Source of the DNA: Arthrobacter sp.
Lineage (GTDB): Bacteria; Actinomycetota; Actinomycetes; Actinomycetales; Micrococcaceae
Length of the DNA: 64,000 bases
NCBI GenBank assembly: GCA_026393275.1
Contig: JAPLAM010000095.1
Coordinates: forward strand, 62,001-126,000
Reading direction: 5' to 3'
The notes under the pieces were generated by a model, which was not told the DNA's origin, made no database searches, and saw only the letters and a list, made by a program, of their open reading frames with translations. Of the stretch, positions 29,675-40,680 are shown one piece after another; position 1 is the first letter of the stretch, and each line of letters starts with the position of its first letter. The position numbers and the translations under genes are program-made.

Positions 29675-30393
29675 TGGAATGGTTCCTGGCCAACAGCGGG
29701 CAGGTCTTCAGCCTCGCGGGCCAGCATCTTGTCCTGGCGATCCTGCCGATGGTGTTTGGCCTGCTGATTTCCATCCCGCTCGCCCAGTTGGCCCGGCAGA
29801 ACCGGGCCCTGCGCACGGTGATCCTGACCGCCTCCTCGCTGCTGTACACGATTCCCTCGCTGGCGCTCTTCATCATCCTTCCCACGGTGCTGGGCACCAG
29901 GATCCTGGATCCGGCCAACGTCGTGGTGGCGCTGACCATCTACGCCGTCGCACTCCTTGTTCGGGCCGCCCTGGATGCCTTCGACTCGGTCGACGGGGAC
30001 CTCGAGCAGGCCGCCGTCGCCATGGGTTTCAAACCCCTAGCCCGCTTCCTGCAGATCGACCTGCCGCTGTCCCTGCCCGTGATGTTCGCCGGCCTCCGGG
30101 TGGTCTCGGTCAGTAACATCTCCCTGGTCAGCGTCGCCGCCCTGCTCGGCATCGGCAACCTCGGAATGTTGTTCACCTCCGGGCTCCAGCGCGACTTCGT
30201 GACCGAAGTGCTGGTAGGCATCATCGCCATCCTGGTGTTGGCCCTCCTGATGGACGCGGTGCTGGTGCTGCTGGAGCGGATCCTCACGCCTTGGACCCGG
30301 GCCGGCTCCGGCAAGTCCGGCGGCTCCGACGGGTTCGACGAGCCGGCCGCGACCCGCCGGCCGTCCGACTCCGCGGCAGGGGCGTCCGCATGA
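29674..30393 (+). CDS. ABC transporter permease (OpuC/ProW-like)
   Basis: LLYTIPSLALFIILPTVLGTRI...ALDAFDSVDGDLEQAAVAMGFKPLARFLQIDLPLSLPVMFAGLR (EAA-loop). Confidence 0.9.
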   Translation: MEWFLANSGQVFSLAGQHLVLAILPMVFGLLISIPLAQLARQNRALRTVILTASSLLYTIPSLALFIILPTVLGTRILDPANVVVALTIYAVALLVRAALDAFDSVDGDLEQAAVAMGFKPLARFLQIDLPLSLPVMFAGLRVVSVSNISLVSVAALLGIGNLGMLFTSGLQRDFVTEVLVGIIAILVLALLMDAVLVLLERILTPWTRAGSGKSGGSDGFDEPAATRRPSDSAAGASA

Positions 30394-31136
30394 GCAACGT
30401 GTTCACCGACACCATCGCCTGGCTGGCCGACCCGACGAACTGGGCCGGCAGCACCGGAATCCCGGTGCGCCTCGCCGAGCACCTGCAGTACACCGGGCTG
30501 GTGATGCTGATCGCGACCGCCATCGCGGTCCCGATCGGCCTCTACGTCGGGCACACCGGCCGCGGCCGGGTTGCGGTGGTGGCCCTCGCCGGGGCGCTGC
30601 GCGCACTGCCGACCCTCGGGCTGCTGACGCTTTTCGTCCTGCTGGTAGGGATCGGGCTGATGCCGCCGGTCTGGGCGCTCGTGATCCTGACGGTGCCTCC
30701 GCTGCTGGCCGGAACTTACGCGGGAATCTCCAGCGTGGACCGGAACGTCGTGGACGCCGCACGGGCCATGGGCATGACCGAACTCCAGGTCCTCTTCCGT
30801 GCCGAATTCCCCAACGCGCTCCCGGTGATGTTCGGCGGCTTCCGCACCGGTGTCCTCCAGGTGATCGCCACGGTGTCGGTTGTCGCGTACATCAACCTGG
30901 GCGGCCTGGGCCGCTATCTCTTCGACGGCCTCGTCCTATCCGACTTCCCTCAGATGCTCGGCGGTTCGCTGCTCATCGCCGGGCTCGCCATCGCCGTCGA
31001 CCTCTTGCTTGTGCTGTTCCAGCGGCTTTTCCTGTTCCGCGGAGCCGCCACCACACCAAACCGGAGCCAGCAGGCTGCGGTTGATCTCACAGACCCCGCG
31101 ACCGCGGAGGCTGTTGTTCAAGGAGGTACGTCATGA
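30390..31136 (+). CDS. ABC transporter permease (OpuC/ProW-like)
   Basis: RALPTLGLLTLFVLLVGIGLMPP...VDAARAMGMTELQVLFRAEFPNALPVMFGGFRTGVLQVIATVSV. Confidence 0.9.
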   Translation: MSNVFTDTIAWLADPTNWAGSTGIPVRLAEHLQYTGLVMLIATAIAVPIGLYVGHTGRGRVAVVALAGALRALPTLGLLTLFVLLVGIGLMPPVWALVILTVPPLLAGTYAGISSVDRNVVDAARAMGMTELQVLFRAEFPNALPVMFGGFRTGVLQVIATVSVVAYINLGGLGRYLFDGLVLSDFPQMLGGSLLIAGLAIAVDLLLVLFQRLFLFRGAATTPNRSQQAAVDLTDPATAEAVVQGGTS

Positions 31137-32095
31137 AGGAAAACCGCCAACGAGCATTGGGCAGGCGCGCATTCGGCGCCCTGGCCGCCGGCGTGGGCCT
31201 GGCCGTGGCTCTGTCCGCCTGCGGCGGCTCGTCCAACCCCCTGTCCTCGGCACCTGCCAGCGGCGGTTCCTCCGGAGGGGCGGGCGGGGCGCTCGTGGTC
31301 GGGTCCGCCGACTTCACCGAGAGCCAGGTCATTGCCGAGGTCTACGCCGGGGCGCTCAACGCCGCCGGCGTCACGGCGACCACCAAACCGAATATTGGGT
31401 CCCGCGAGGTCTACTTCAAGGCCGTGCAGGACGGCTCGGTCGACGTGGTGCCGGACTACAGCGGAAACCTGCTGCTGCACGTGAACAAGGACGCCACCGA
31501 GGTCTCCGCAGACGACATTGCCAAGGCCCTGCCGGGCAAGCTTCCCGACGGCCTGGCCGTGCTGGACGCCGCCAAGGCCGAGGATAAGGACGCCATGGTG
31601 GTCACCAAGGCCACAGCGGAGAAGTACAAGCTGAAGTCCATCGAGGACCTGGCCAAGGTCTGCAGCCAAGTCGTGGTCGGCGCGCCCGCCACCTTCGGCG
31701 AACGCGCCTACGGGCTGCCGGGCCTGAAGAAGAACTACAACTGCGAGCCCAAGAAGCTGGAGCCCTTCAGCGACGGCGGCGGCCCCATCACAGTCAAGGC
31801 CCTGCTCACGGACCAGGTCCAGGTTGCCGACATCTACACGACGACACCGGCCATCGCGGACAACGACCTGGTGGTACTGGAGGATCCGAAGAACAACTTC
31901 ACCGCCCAGCAGGTCCTGCCGCTGTACAACAAGGCGAAGATGACGGACAAGGCCAAAGAGGCCCTCAACGCCGTCTCCAAGCTGCTCACCACCGATGACC
32001 TGATCAACCTCAACCGTGCCGTCGGCGGCAGCCAGAAACAGAACCCGAAGGACGCCGCGGCCGCCTGGCTTAAGGACAAGGGCCTGGTCAAGTAG
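31133..32095 (+). CDS. Glycine betaine/osmoprotectant ABC transporter substrate-binding lipoprotein
   Basis: Lipobox LSACGGS; VVGSADFTESQVIAEVYAGALNAAGV...VDVVPDYSGNLL (OpuAC-type). Confidence 0.9.
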   Translation: MKENRQRALGRRAFGALAAGVGLAVALSACGGSSNPLSSAPASGGSSGGAGGALVVGSADFTESQVIAEVYAGALNAAGVTATTKPNIGSREVYFKAVQDGSVDVVPDYSGNLLLHVNKDATEVSADDIAKALPGKLPDGLAVLDAAKAEDKDAMVVTKATAEKYKLKSIEDLAKVCSQVVVGAPATFGERAYGLPGLKKNYNCEPKKLEPFSDGGGPITVKALLTDQVQVADIYTTTPAIADNDLVVLEDPKNNFTAQQVLPLYNKAKMTDKAKEALNAVSKLLTTDDLINLNRAVGGSQKQNPKDAAAAWLKDKGLVK

Positions 32096-32105
32096 TCCGG
32101 AAGAC

Positions 32106-32143
32106 GCGCTTCCGCTGTGAGAGGAGTCTCACAGCGGAAGCGC
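32106..32143. terminator. Hairpin terminator after osmoprotectant ABC operon
   Basis: GCGCTTCCGCTGTGAGA-GGAG-TCTCACAGCGGAAGCGC, 17-bp perfect stem. Confidence 0.85.
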
Positions 32144-32168
32144 ATCCGCCTTATGGCATATTTGATGA

Positions 32169-33389
32169 ATGGCAGAATTCAAGCAGTCCACCAAGCTTCA
32201 TAATGTCCTCTACGACATCCGTGGACCGATCCTTCAGGCCGCCCAGCAGATGGAGGCGGAGGGTCACCGGATCCTCAAACTGAACATCGGAAACCCGGCA
32301 CCATTTGGCTTTGAAGCGCCGGACGCGATCCTGGTGGACATGATCCGCCACCTGCCGCACGCCCAGGGCTACAGCGATTCCCGCGGTATCTTCTCCGCCC
32401 GCACCGCCGTTTCGCAGTACTACCAGACCCGCGGGATCCAGAACATCCACGTCGATGACATCTACCTCGGCAACGGTGTCAGCGAGCTCATCACGATGTC
32501 GCTGATGGCGCTGCTGGACGATGGCGACGAGGTCCTGATTCCCACCCCGGACTACCCGCTCTGGACGGCGTCCGTGGCCCTGGCCGGCGGCCGGCCGGTG
32601 CACTACCTGTGCGACGAGGACTCCGGCTGGCAGCCTGACCTGGAGGACCTCGAAGCGAAGATCACGCCGCACACCAAGGGCATCGTGGTGATCAACCCGA
32701 ACAACCCCACCGGCGCCGTGTACCCGGAGGAAACGCTCAAGAAGATCGTGGCCCTGGCCGAAAAGCACGGGCTGGTGCTGTTCGCCGACGAGATCTACGA
32801 GAAAATCCTTTACGAGGATGCCGTGCACGTCAACATGGCCAGCCTCACCGGCGACGACGTGTTGTGCCTGACCTTCAGCGGACTTTCCAAGGCCTACCGG
32901 GTCTGCGGCTTCCGGGCCGGCTGGATGGCCATCTCGGGTCCTAAGAAGGACGCCGCGGACTACCTCGAAGGCATTAATCTGCTGGCCAACATGAGGCTGT
33001 GCGCCAACGTCCCGGCGCAGCACGCCATTCAGACCGCCCTGGGCGGCTACCAGAGCATCAATGACCTGGTCCTTCCGGGCGGCCGCCTGCTGGAGCAGCG
33101 GAATAAGGCTTACGACATGCTGAACGCCATCCCGGGGGTCAGTACGCAGCAGGCCCGCGGGGCGATGTACCTGTTTCCGCGGCTGGACCCCGAGGTGTTC
33201 CACATCCGCGACGACGAGAAGTTTGTCTTGGATCTGCTGCGCCAGCAGAAGATCCTGGTCTCCCACGGCCGCGCATTCAACTGGGTGCGCCCGGACCACT
33301 TCCGGATGGTGACCCTGCCGAACGTCAAGGACCTGGAAGAGGCCATCAACCGCATGGGGGACTTCCTGAGCCGGTACCAGGGCAACTAG
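32169..33389 (+). CDS. PLP-dependent aminotransferase (class I/II, AlaA-like)
   Basis: ILKLNIGNPAPFGFEAPD..., VVINPNNPTGAVYPEE, TFSGLSKAYRVCGFRAGWM. Confidence 0.93.
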   Translation: MAEFKQSTKLHNVLYDIRGPILQAAQQMEAEGHRILKLNIGNPAPFGFEAPDAILVDMIRHLPHAQGYSDSRGIFSARTAVSQYYQTRGIQNIHVDDIYLGNGVSELITMSLMALLDDGDEVLIPTPDYPLWTASVALAGGRPVHYLCDEDSGWQPDLEDLEAKITPHTKGIVVINPNNPTGAVYPEETLKKIVALAEKHGLVLFADEIYEKILYEDAVHVNMASLTGDDVLCLTFSGLSKAYRVCGFRAGWMAISGPKKDAADYLEGINLLANMRLCANVPAQHAIQTALGGYQSINDLVLPGGRLLEQRNKAYDMLNAIPGVSTQQARGAMYLFPRLDPEVFHIRDDEKFVLDLLRQQKILVSHGRAFNWVRPDHFRMVTLPNVKDLEEAINRMGDFLSRYQGN

Positions 33390-33455
33390 GATTCGGGAAA
33401 GCAGCGCTGCGGGGCGGATCGGCCGGCCGGGTGCCCGAACCGGAAAGAGGCTTTG

Positions 33456-34310
33456 ATGGCAGATGTCGTGAACTTCGACAAGCAACCCTCCGAAACCCTG
33501 AAGGCAGGGAAGAAGTTCAGCCTCCAGAAGGTCGATCCGGAGTCCACGCCGGGCTATGCCGGTGACAAGACAGCCGGCGAGGAGCTGCTGAGCGATCAGG
33601 ACAGCAAACTGACCCAACTGCAGGAGCAACTCTTTGCGGAGTCCAGGAACGGCGGCAAGAAGCGCGTTCTGCTGGTCCTGCAGGCGATGGACACCGCCGG
33701 AAAGGGCGGCATCGTCAAACACGTCATGGGCCAGATGGACCCGCAGGGCGTGCAGCTGAAGTCGTTCAAGGCCCCCACCCCGGAGGAACAGTCTTACGAC
33801 TTCCTTTGGCGGATCGAAAAGGAAGTTCCGGCGGCCGGCATGGTGGGGGTCTTCGACCGCTCCCACTACGAGGATGTCCTGATCCACCGCGTGCACCGCT
33901 GGGCTGACGCCGCGGAGCTGGAACGCCGCTACCGGGCCATCAATGAGTTCGAAGCCCGGCAGGCGGCCGCCGGAACGAAAATCCTCAAGGTCATGCTGCA
34001 CCTGAGCCGTGATGAGCAGCAGGAACGGCTGCTCGCCCGGCTGGAGGACCCCGCGAAGAGGTGGAAATACAGCGGAAACGACCTCAAAGAACGGGCTTTC
34101 TGGGACGACTACATGGACGCGTACCAAGCCGCCTTCGAACAGACGAGCTCCGACTTTGCGCCCTGGCACGTGGTACCGGCGAACAAGAAATGGTACGCCC
34201 GGATCGCAGTCCAGCAATTGCTCCTGGAAGCCTTGGAAGGACTGGCGCTTGAGTGGCCCGTCCCGGAACTCGACGTCGAAATGGAGAGCGAGTTGGTGCG
34301 GCGGTCCTAA
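33456..34310 (+). CDS. Polyphosphate kinase 2 family protein
   Basis: RVLLVLQAMDTAGKGGIVKHVMGQMDPQGVQLKSFKAPTPEEQSYDFLWRIEKEVPAAGMVGVFDRSHYEDVLIHRVH (PPK2 Walker motifs). Confidence 0.93.
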   Translation: MADVVNFDKQPSETLKAGKKFSLQKVDPESTPGYAGDKTAGEELLSDQDSKLTQLQEQLFAESRNGGKKRVLLVLQAMDTAGKGGIVKHVMGQMDPQGVQLKSFKAPTPEEQSYDFLWRIEKEVPAAGMVGVFDRSHYEDVLIHRVHRWADAAELERRYRAINEFEARQAAAGTKILKVMLHLSRDEQQERLLARLEDPAKRWKYSGNDLKERAFWDDYMDAYQAAFEQTSSDFAPWHVVPANKKWYARIAVQQLLLEALEGLALEWPVPELDVEMESELVRRS

Positions 34311-34354
34311 CGGGGCCGTTCGCCGGTCAACGTTCTCCGGTCAACGTTCTTCGG

Positions 34355-34597
34355 TCAGCCGTCCTGGGCGGCCTGGTCACGGGCGGCGGCGAGCCGCTTG
34401 CGGGCCCCTTCGAGCCACTGCTCGCAGCGCTTGGCGAGGGCCTCTCCACGCTCCCACAGGGCGAGGGAGTCCTCGAGGCTGGCGCCGCCGGCCTCGAGCT
34501 TGCTAACCACGCCCACAAGCTGTTCGCGGGCCTCCTCGTAGCTCAGTCCGTCAACGTCCGTGTTCGACTTGGCGGGTGCCGCGTTCTCTGCTGCCAT
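34355..34597 (-). CDS. xseB: Exodeoxyribonuclease VII small subunit
   Basis: [54 protein letters not shown]. Confidence 0.93.
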   Translation of the reverse strand: MAAENAAPAKSNTDVDGLSYEEAREQLVGVVSKLEAGGASLEDSLALWERGEALAKRCEQWLEGARKRLAAARDQAAQDG

Positions 34598-34681
34598 GTT
34601 GGTTCTCCTTGTCTGGGACCCGGCGGGGACCCGTCGTTGCGGGGCCGGGAAGGCTAAATTCTGGAATTATCGGGCGGACGC

Positions 34682-35965
34682 TCAGTCCTCGGCGGGCTCC
34701 TGGCCGCCGGTGGATTCGGCAGTAAACCCGCCGCCGGCCACGCGGACCGCCAAGGGGGTGCCGGCCGGCACCTGGTCCGGGTGGCGCACCACCTTGTGAT
34801 GCGCCAGGCCCGGGACCCCGTCGTCGAGTTGAACGACGGCGTAGCCGCGGTCCAGCGTTTTTTGCGGCGACAGGGCGCGCACCTGTGCGTTGAGGTGGAC
34901 CAGCTGGTCGGTGGCCCGGACGACGGCGGTGGTGACCGCCGCCTGGGACCGGCCCTTAAGCCGTTCGACGTCGTCGTGCCGGACGCTGACCATGACCTCA
35001 GGGGACGCGAGCGCAGGACGGGAGCGGAGCGAGGCGAGGCGGTCCGTTTCCCGCTCCACCAGGCGGGTCACCCCGCGGCGAAGCTGGTCGCGTGCCTGAC
35101 GGACCCTGGTGAGTTCCTCGACGACGTCGGGGACGATCCGCTTCGCGGCGTCGGTGGGCGTTGATGCGCGCAGGTCGGCGACGTCGTCGAGGATGGGGCG
35201 GTCCGCCTCGTGGCCGATCGCGCTGACGACCGGCGTGGCGGCGGCAGCCACGGCCCGGATGAGTTCCTCGCTGCTGAACGGGAGCAGGTCCTCCAGGGCG
35301 CCCCCGCCGCGGGCGATGACGATGACGTCCACCGCCGGATGGGCGTCCAGTTCCCGCAGTGCGCCGAGGACTTGGGCCACTGCGGTGTTGCCCTGGACGG
35401 CCACCTCGCGGATTTCGAATTCGACGGCGGGCCAGCGCAGTGCCGCATTGCGGAGCACGTCCTTCTTGGCATCGGAGTCGCGGCCGGTAATCAGGCCGAT
35501 CCGGTGGGGGAGGAGCGGCAGGCGCTTCTTGCGCGAGTCGGCGAAGAGCCCCTCCGCCGCGAGTGCCTGGCGGAGCCGTTCAATCCTGGCCAGCAGATCG
35601 CCGAGCCCCACCGGCCGGATGTCCTTGACCGACATGTTCAGCCGGCCCGTCTTCAGCCAGAACTCGGCCTTCAGCAGTGCCACAACCCGGGAGCCGCGCT
35701 CCAGCGGCGTGGCCTGACGGTCCAGGACGCTGGTCCAGACCGACGCGGGGAGGGAAATCTCCGCGTCAATATCCCGGAGCGTGAGGTAGGCGTTGGTGCC
35801 GCGCCGATTGAGCTCGATGACCTGGCCTTCGACCCAGGCCGCGGGGGCACGGTCGATGTACGTCTTGAGGTTTTGCGAGAGCAGTTGCAGCGGCCAGGGG
35901 TTGTCCGGGCTGGTGCCGGCAGCGGTGGTCGGCAGGGTGCTGGCTGCGGCGGTCTCTTCAGACAT
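34682..35965 (-). CDS. xseA: Exodeoxyribonuclease VII large subunit
   Basis: AWVEGQVIELNRRGTNAYLTLRD..., RIGLITGRDSDAKKDVL, DVIVIARGGGALEDLLPFSSEELIRAV. Confidence 0.95.
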   Translation of the reverse strand: MSEETAAASTLPTTAAGTSPDNPWPLQLLSQNLKTYIDRAPAAWVEGQVIELNRRGTNAYLTLRDIDAEISLPASVWTSVLDRQATPLERGSRVVALLKAEFWLKTGRLNMSVKDIRPVGLGDLLARIERLRQALAAEGLFADSRKKRLPLLPHRIGLITGRDSDAKKDVLRNAALRWPAVEFEIREVAVQGNTAVAQVLGALRELDAHPAVDVIVIARGGGALEDLLPFSSEELIRAVAAAATPVVSAIGHEADRPILDDVADLRASTPTDAAKRIVPDVVEELTRVRQARDQLRRGVTRLVERETDRLASLRSRPALASPEVMVSVRHDDVERLKGRSQAAVTTAVVRATDQLVHLNAQVRALSPQKTLDRGYAVVQLDDGVPGLAHHKVVRHPDQVPAGTPLAVRVAGGGFTAESTGGQEPAED

Positions 35966-36091
35966 GCCGGTAGCCGCCGGCGGAGTGGGCCTGGTGCATG
36001 TGCGTGGAGTCCTTTTTGCGGAGACTGACAGTGACTGACGGGGACTGCCGGGGACGGGGGATCTGCTTCAACTCTATCCATAGCTATACCT

Positions 36092-36124
36092 GCGGGGCCG
36101 GACGTTTTGCGTGGCCCCGCTTTT
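36092..36124 (+). terminator. Terminator-like hairpin upstream of 36184 ORF
   Basis: GCGGGGCC-GGACGTTTTGCGT-GGCCCCGC-TTTT between divergent xseA and 36184 ORF. Confidence 0.5.
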
Positions 36125-36183
36125 CGGTTGGCCGCAACGCCCCCGTAGGATGGCACTACTCCCAACCCTCCTAGGAGACTTTC

Positions 36184-37074
36184 GTGCGCACTTTTGTCTC
36201 AGCCGTTGCCGTGCTGATCGGCCTCGCCATGGCGGCCGTCGCCGTCCCGGCCATGTGGGTGGAACGCAACATTGTCCAGGAGGACGGCTTCGTCGCGCTC
36301 ACCGCGCCGCTCGGCAAGGACCCCGCCTTCCAGCAGCGGCTGGCTGCGGCCGCCGTGAACAGCATGGGCTTCGGCGGCCAGCAGCTTCCCGGCGCCCTCG
36401 CCGCGGTGGTCAAGCCGATCCTGGACGACGCCGCGCAGTCCCTCACCGCCATGCCCGGCTACTCTGACGCCTGGGCGGAGACCCTGCGCAGGAGCCACCG
36501 GCTGAGCTTCGCCGACCCGCGCACCCTCCCGCCCGAGGTGTCCGGCACCACCTCCCTGACCCTGGATGTCGCCCCGCTGGTGGGGCTGGTGGTCGCGCGG
36601 GTCTCGGCCGTCTCGCCCGTGCCGCTGAAGGCCCCGGACCAGGTGCGGATCGGCATCGGTCAATCCGACCAGCGTCAGCTGATTGAACGTGTCTCGGCCT
36701 ACGCGCCGATGGGGTCCGCCGTGGCCGTGGGTTCGGCGATCGCCTTCATCCTGGCTTTCGTCGCGGCCCGGCGGAAGTGGACGGTCCTCGCCGGAACCGG
36801 GATCGGGGCCCTCGTCCTGGCAGCGGTGTGGAAGTTCGGCGCGGATGCAGCAGGCCGGCTGGTCCTGGGGACCGGAAACGGCGATGACGTGGCGGAGATT
36901 TTCAAACGCGAATTCGTGGCCGCTTCGACGGCAGGCTTCGGACAGTGGATTACGGCCGCGCTGGTGGCAGGAGCGGTCCTGCTGGGTGCCGGGATCGTGC
37001 CCCGCGTTGTCGGTGCCCGCCGGCCGGCGCCAAATGTCCGGCGGGCAACGAACACCGGTAGCATGGGGGCATGA
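36184..37074 (+). CDS. Hypothetical membrane protein
   Basis: N-terminal TM segment and two C-terminal TM segments; GTG start; ATGA-type overlap with ispH. Confidence 0.75.
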   Translation: MRTFVSAVAVLIGLAMAAVAVPAMWVERNIVQEDGFVALTAPLGKDPAFQQRLAAAAVNSMGFGGQQLPGALAAVVKPILDDAAQSLTAMPGYSDAWAETLRRSHRLSFADPRTLPPEVSGTTSLTLDVAPLVGLVVARVSAVSPVPLKAPDQVRIGIGQSDQRQLIERVSAYAPMGSAVAVGSAIAFILAFVAARRKWTVLAGTGIGALVLAAVWKFGADAAGRLVLGTGNGDDVAEIFKREFVAASTAGFGQWITAALVAGAVLLGAGIVPRVVGARRPAPNVRRATNTGSMGA

Positions 37075-38156
37075 CCTCCACCGCTGTTTCCATTCCGATG
37101 CCCTCCGTTCCGCGACGTCGGCGGACGCCGGAAGAAGTGCTGGCGGCGGCACCCGTGACCGGACCGAAAAGGGTCCTGCTGGCCGCCCCGCGCGGCTACT
37201 GCGCCGGCGTCGACCGTGCTGTGATTGCGGTGGAAAAAGCACTGGAGCACTACGGCCCGCCCGTCTACGTCCGCAAGCAGATCGTCCACAACGTCCACGT
37301 GGTGAGCTCCCTGGAGGAAAAGGGTGCGATCTTCGTTGATGAAACCGATGAGGTCCCCGAGGGCGCCCTGGTGATCTTCTCGGCACACGGCGTCTCGCCG
37401 GCGGTCGTGCAGTCCGCCGAGGACCGCGGCCTGCGGACCATCGACGCCACCTGCCCGCTGGTCACCAAGGTGCACCGTGAGGCGGTCCGCTTCGCGAAGG
37501 ACGATTTCGACATCCTGCTGATCGGCCATGACGGCCACGAGGAAGTCGAAGGGACCGCCGGTGAGGCGCCCGAACACATTCAGATCATCAACGGCCCGCA
37601 TGAGGTGGACAAGGTGACTGTCCGCGACCCGGAGAAGGTCATCTGGCTCTCACAGACCACCCTGAGCGTGGACGAAACCATGGAGACCGTACGCCTCCTG
37701 AAAGACCGTTTCCCGACCCTGCAGGATCCGCCCAGCGATGACATCTGCTACGCCACCACCAACCGCCAGGTCGCCATCAAGAAGATCTCGCCCCAGGCTG
37801 ACCTCGTGATTGTGGTGGGGTCGGCCAACTCCTCGAACTCCGTGCGCCTCGTCGAGGTGGCCCTGGAATACGGCGCCAAGGCCTCCTACCGGGTGGACTT
37901 CGCCAACGAGGTGGATGAGGCCTGGTTCGAAGGCGTCGCCACCGTCGGTGTGACTTCCGGGGCCTCCGTCCCCGAAGTGCTCGTCAAGGACGTATTGCGG
38001 CTCCTGGCCGACTACGGCTACGGCTCCGTCGAGGAAGTTGTCACGGCGGAGGAGGACCTGCTGTTCTCCCTGCCGAAGGAGCTCCGGGCCACCCTGAAGC
38101 AGGCCGGCGACGTCACCCGCGCCCTCGGCGGCCGCGGCACCCGCCCCGCGAATTAG
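37071..38156 (+). CDS. ispH: 4-hydroxy-3-methylbut-2-enyl diphosphate reductase
   Basis: [46 protein letters not shown]...; [20 protein letters not shown]. Confidence 0.96.
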   Translation: MTSTAVSIPMPSVPRRRRTPEEVLAAAPVTGPKRVLLAAPRGYCAGVDRAVIAVEKALEHYGPPVYVRKQIVHNVHVVSSLEEKGAIFVDETDEVPEGALVIFSAHGVSPAVVQSAEDRGLRTIDATCPLVTKVHREAVRFAKDDFDILLIGHDGHEEVEGTAGEAPEHIQIINGPHEVDKVTVRDPEKVIWLSQTTLSVDETMETVRLLKDRFPTLQDPPSDDICYATTNRQVAIKKISPQADLVIVVGSANSSNSVRLVEVALEYGAKASYRVDFANEVDEAWFEGVATVGVTSGASVPEVLVKDVLRLLADYGYGSVEEVVTAEEDLLFSLPKELRATLKQAGDVTRALGGRGTRPAN

Positions 38157-38158
38157 TC

Positions 38159-39436
38159 CTAGGCGGCAGACTCCTCCCCGGAGTCTTCCGCGCCGGCGTC
38201 GCTGGCACGCTCCGCGGTCGCGTCACGGGAACCGTTGCCCGGCTGCAGTTCCGGCGCGGCCACCGAACGCGGCGTCGCCTCGACCGTGAGCGGGGTCGCC
38301 AGTCCGGACGCGTCCAGGGCATTGAGTTTCCGGGCCGTGGGCAGCACCCGGGCTTCCAGCGTTCCGACCAGCGAGTTGTAGCGGTCCACCGAGGTCTTCA
38401 GCGACGCGCCCAGCTTTGAGACGTTGTCACCCAGGGTGCCCATCCGTTCGTACAGCTGCTGGGCCAGTTCGAAGAGCTCCCGCGCACTGTCGGTCAGCAC
38501 GTCCTGCCGCCACGTGAACGCCACGGACTTGAGCACTGCCAGCAGCGTCCCGGGCGAGGCGAGGACCACGTTTCTGGACAATGCGTAGTCCAGGAGGGCG
38601 GGATCCGCTGTAAGGGCGGCTGCCAGGATCGACTCCGCCGGCAGGAAACAGACCACCAACTCGGGGGCGTTGCCGGGGATGTCCCAGTACTTCTTGTTGC
38701 TCAGCGCGTCGACGTGCGCCTTCAGGGCCTTCGCGTGGCTCGCCAGCAGGGACTGCTGGTTGTGCTGGGCGCTCTGGCCGGGGCCGCGGCCGCCGGCGGC
38801 GGTGCCGAGTTCTTGCGCTTCGAGGTACGCCGTCAACGGCACCTTGGCGTCCACAACCAGCTGTTTTCCGCCGGGGAGCTGCACCACGAGGTCGGGCCGG
38901 ACGGTGTTCTCGGCCCCGGCGCTGTGCAGCTGCTCGTGGAAATCCACGTGCCGGAGCATCCCGGCCGCCTCCACCACCCGGCGCAGCTGCACCTCGCCCC
39001 ACTGGCCGCGCGCGCTGTTGGACCGCAGGGCCGATTCGAGCGCATGCGTTGACCGCAGCAGCTGCTCGTCGGAGAGTCGGGCCTCCTGCAACTGCTGGGC
39101 GAGCTGGCCGTACTGTTCCAGCCGGTCCCGCTCAAGCAAGGACACCTGCTGCTGGACAGCGGTGAGCTTCTCGGCCACGGGCGCCAGTGCGCGCAGCACA
39201 CTGCCGTCCTGGCTCCTCGCGTCGCCCAGCTCTCGGTTCTGGGCCGAGAGCAGCCGGCGTTCGGCGTCGGCCGCGGCGAACTGGGCGCTGACCTCGGAGA
39301 GCCGGGCGGAGACGCCGTCGAAGTCCTCTTCCAGGGCGGCGCTGCGGCGCCGGGACATCACGAAGGTGAAGGCGGCGCCGGCAACGGCACCGATCAGCAG
39401 CATCAGGAGGGCAAGAATGAGTGCGAAAGCGTCCAT
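38159..39436 (-). CDS. rmuC: DNA recombination protein RmuC
   Basis: SARGQWGEVQLRRVVEAAGMLRHVDFHEQ..., RPDLVVQLPGGKQLVVDAKVPL. Confidence 0.93.
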   Translation of the reverse strand: MDAFALILALLMLLIGAVAGAAFTFVMSRRRSAALEEDFDGVSARLSEVSAQFAAADAERRLLSAQNRELGDARSQDGSVLRALAPVAEKLTAVQQQVSLLERDRLEQYGQLAQQLQEARLSDEQLLRSTHALESALRSNSARGQWGEVQLRRVVEAAGMLRHVDFHEQLHSAGAENTVRPDLVVQLPGGKQLVVDAKVPLTAYLEAQELGTAAGGRGPGQSAQHNQQSLLASHAKALKAHVDALSNKKYWDIPGNAPELVVCFLPAESILAAALTADPALLDYALSRNVVLASPGTLLAVLKSVAFTWRQDVLTDSARELFELAQQLYERMGTLGDNVSKLGASLKTSVDRYNSLVGTLEARVLPTARKLNALDASGLATPLTVEATPRSVAAPELQPGNGSRDATAERASDAGAEDSGEESAA

Positions 39437-39572
39437 GACTTCACTCTGGCACGCAGCACTGACACTTTTAGCCAGTGACGCACTCGACGCCGGCGACCGG
39501 ACCGGCGTCGACGGCATCGGGTGCCCCGGCGCCGCGGAGGGACGGCCCCGTTTACCGGTAGAATCTATACTC

Positions 39573-40658
39573 GTGGCTCTTACTATCGGCATCGTCGGAC
39601 TGCCCAACGTCGGCAAATCAACTCTTTTCAACGCACTGACCCGCAACCAGGTGCTCGCGGCGAACTACCCGTTCGCCACGATCGAGCCGAACGTCGGCGT
39701 CGTGAACCTGCCGGACCCGCGGCTCAAGCAGCTCGCGGAGATTTTCGGCTCCCAGCGCCTGCTGCCCGCGCCGGTGTCGTTCGTGGACATCGCCGGCATC
39801 GTCAAGGGCGCGTCCGAGGGTGAAGGCCTGGGCAACAAGTTCCTGGCCAACATTCGCGAGGCCGAAGCCATCGCCCAGGTGGTCCGCGTGTTCGATGACC
39901 CCGATGTCATCCACGTCGACGGCAAGGTGGATCCCCGCTCGGACATGGAAACCATTAACACTGAGCTGATCCTGGCTGACCTTCAGACCATCGAAAACGC
40001 CATTCCGCGGATCGAAAAAGAAGTCAAGATCAAGAAGCGGGAAGCAGCCGAGCTCGCAGCCATCAAGGCGGCCCAGGTGGTTCTGGAACGCGGGGACACC
40101 ATCTTCTCCTCGATCACCCGCGACAAGCTGGAAATGGAGCACCTCAAGGAGCTCAGCCTGCTCACTGCCAAGCCCTTCATCTACGTCTTCAATGCGGATG
40201 AGGGAATCCTGGGCAGCCCGGAGAAGCAGGAAGAGCTGCGGGCCTTGGTAGCGCCGGCGGACGCCATCTTCCTCGACGCCAAGCTCGAGTCCGACCTCGT
40301 TGAACTGGACGAGGAAGAAGCCCGGGAAATGCTGGAGATGAACGGCCAGGATGAGTCCGGCCTTGACCAGCTGGCCCGCGTCGGCTTCCACACCCTCGGA
40401 CTGCAGACCTACCTCACCGCCGGTCCCAAAGAAACTCGCGCCTGGACCATTCACCAGGGCGACACGGCCCCGCAGGCAGCCGGTGTGATCCACTCCGACT
40501 TCCAGCGTGGTTTCATCAAGGCCGAGGTTGTCTCCTTCAACGACCTGATCGAGGCCGGTTCCATGGCGGAAGCCAAGGCACGCGGGAAGGTCCGGATCGA
40601 AGGCAAGGAATATGTCATGGCCGACGGCGACGTGGTTGAATTTAGGTTCAATGTTTAA
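39573..40658 (+). CDS. ychF: Redox-regulated ATPase YchF
   Basis: GTG start; [23 protein letters not shown]..., C-terminal [18 protein letters not shown]. Confidence 0.96.
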   Translation: MALTIGIVGLPNVGKSTLFNALTRNQVLAANYPFATIEPNVGVVNLPDPRLKQLAEIFGSQRLLPAPVSFVDIAGIVKGASEGEGLGNKFLANIREAEAIAQVVRVFDDPDVIHVDGKVDPRSDMETINTELILADLQTIENAIPRIEKEVKIKKREAAELAAIKAAQVVLERGDTIFSSITRDKLEMEHLKELSLLTAKPFIYVFNADEGILGSPEKQEELRALVAPADAIFLDAKLESDLVELDEEEAREMLEMNGQDESGLDQLARVGFHTLGLQTYLTAGPKETRAWTIHQGDTAPQAAGVIHSDFQRGFIKAEVVSFNDLIEAGSMAEAKARGKVRIEGKEYVMADGDVVEFRFNV

Positions 40659-40680
40659 AGTCTGGCTTTAGCAATGCAAT

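Noticed and set aside
38670-39572. 300-residue N-terminal extension of YchF
   Set aside because: Antisense to rmuC and Ser/Arg/Ala-rich; YchF begins at GTG 39573 ([16 protein letters not shown]).
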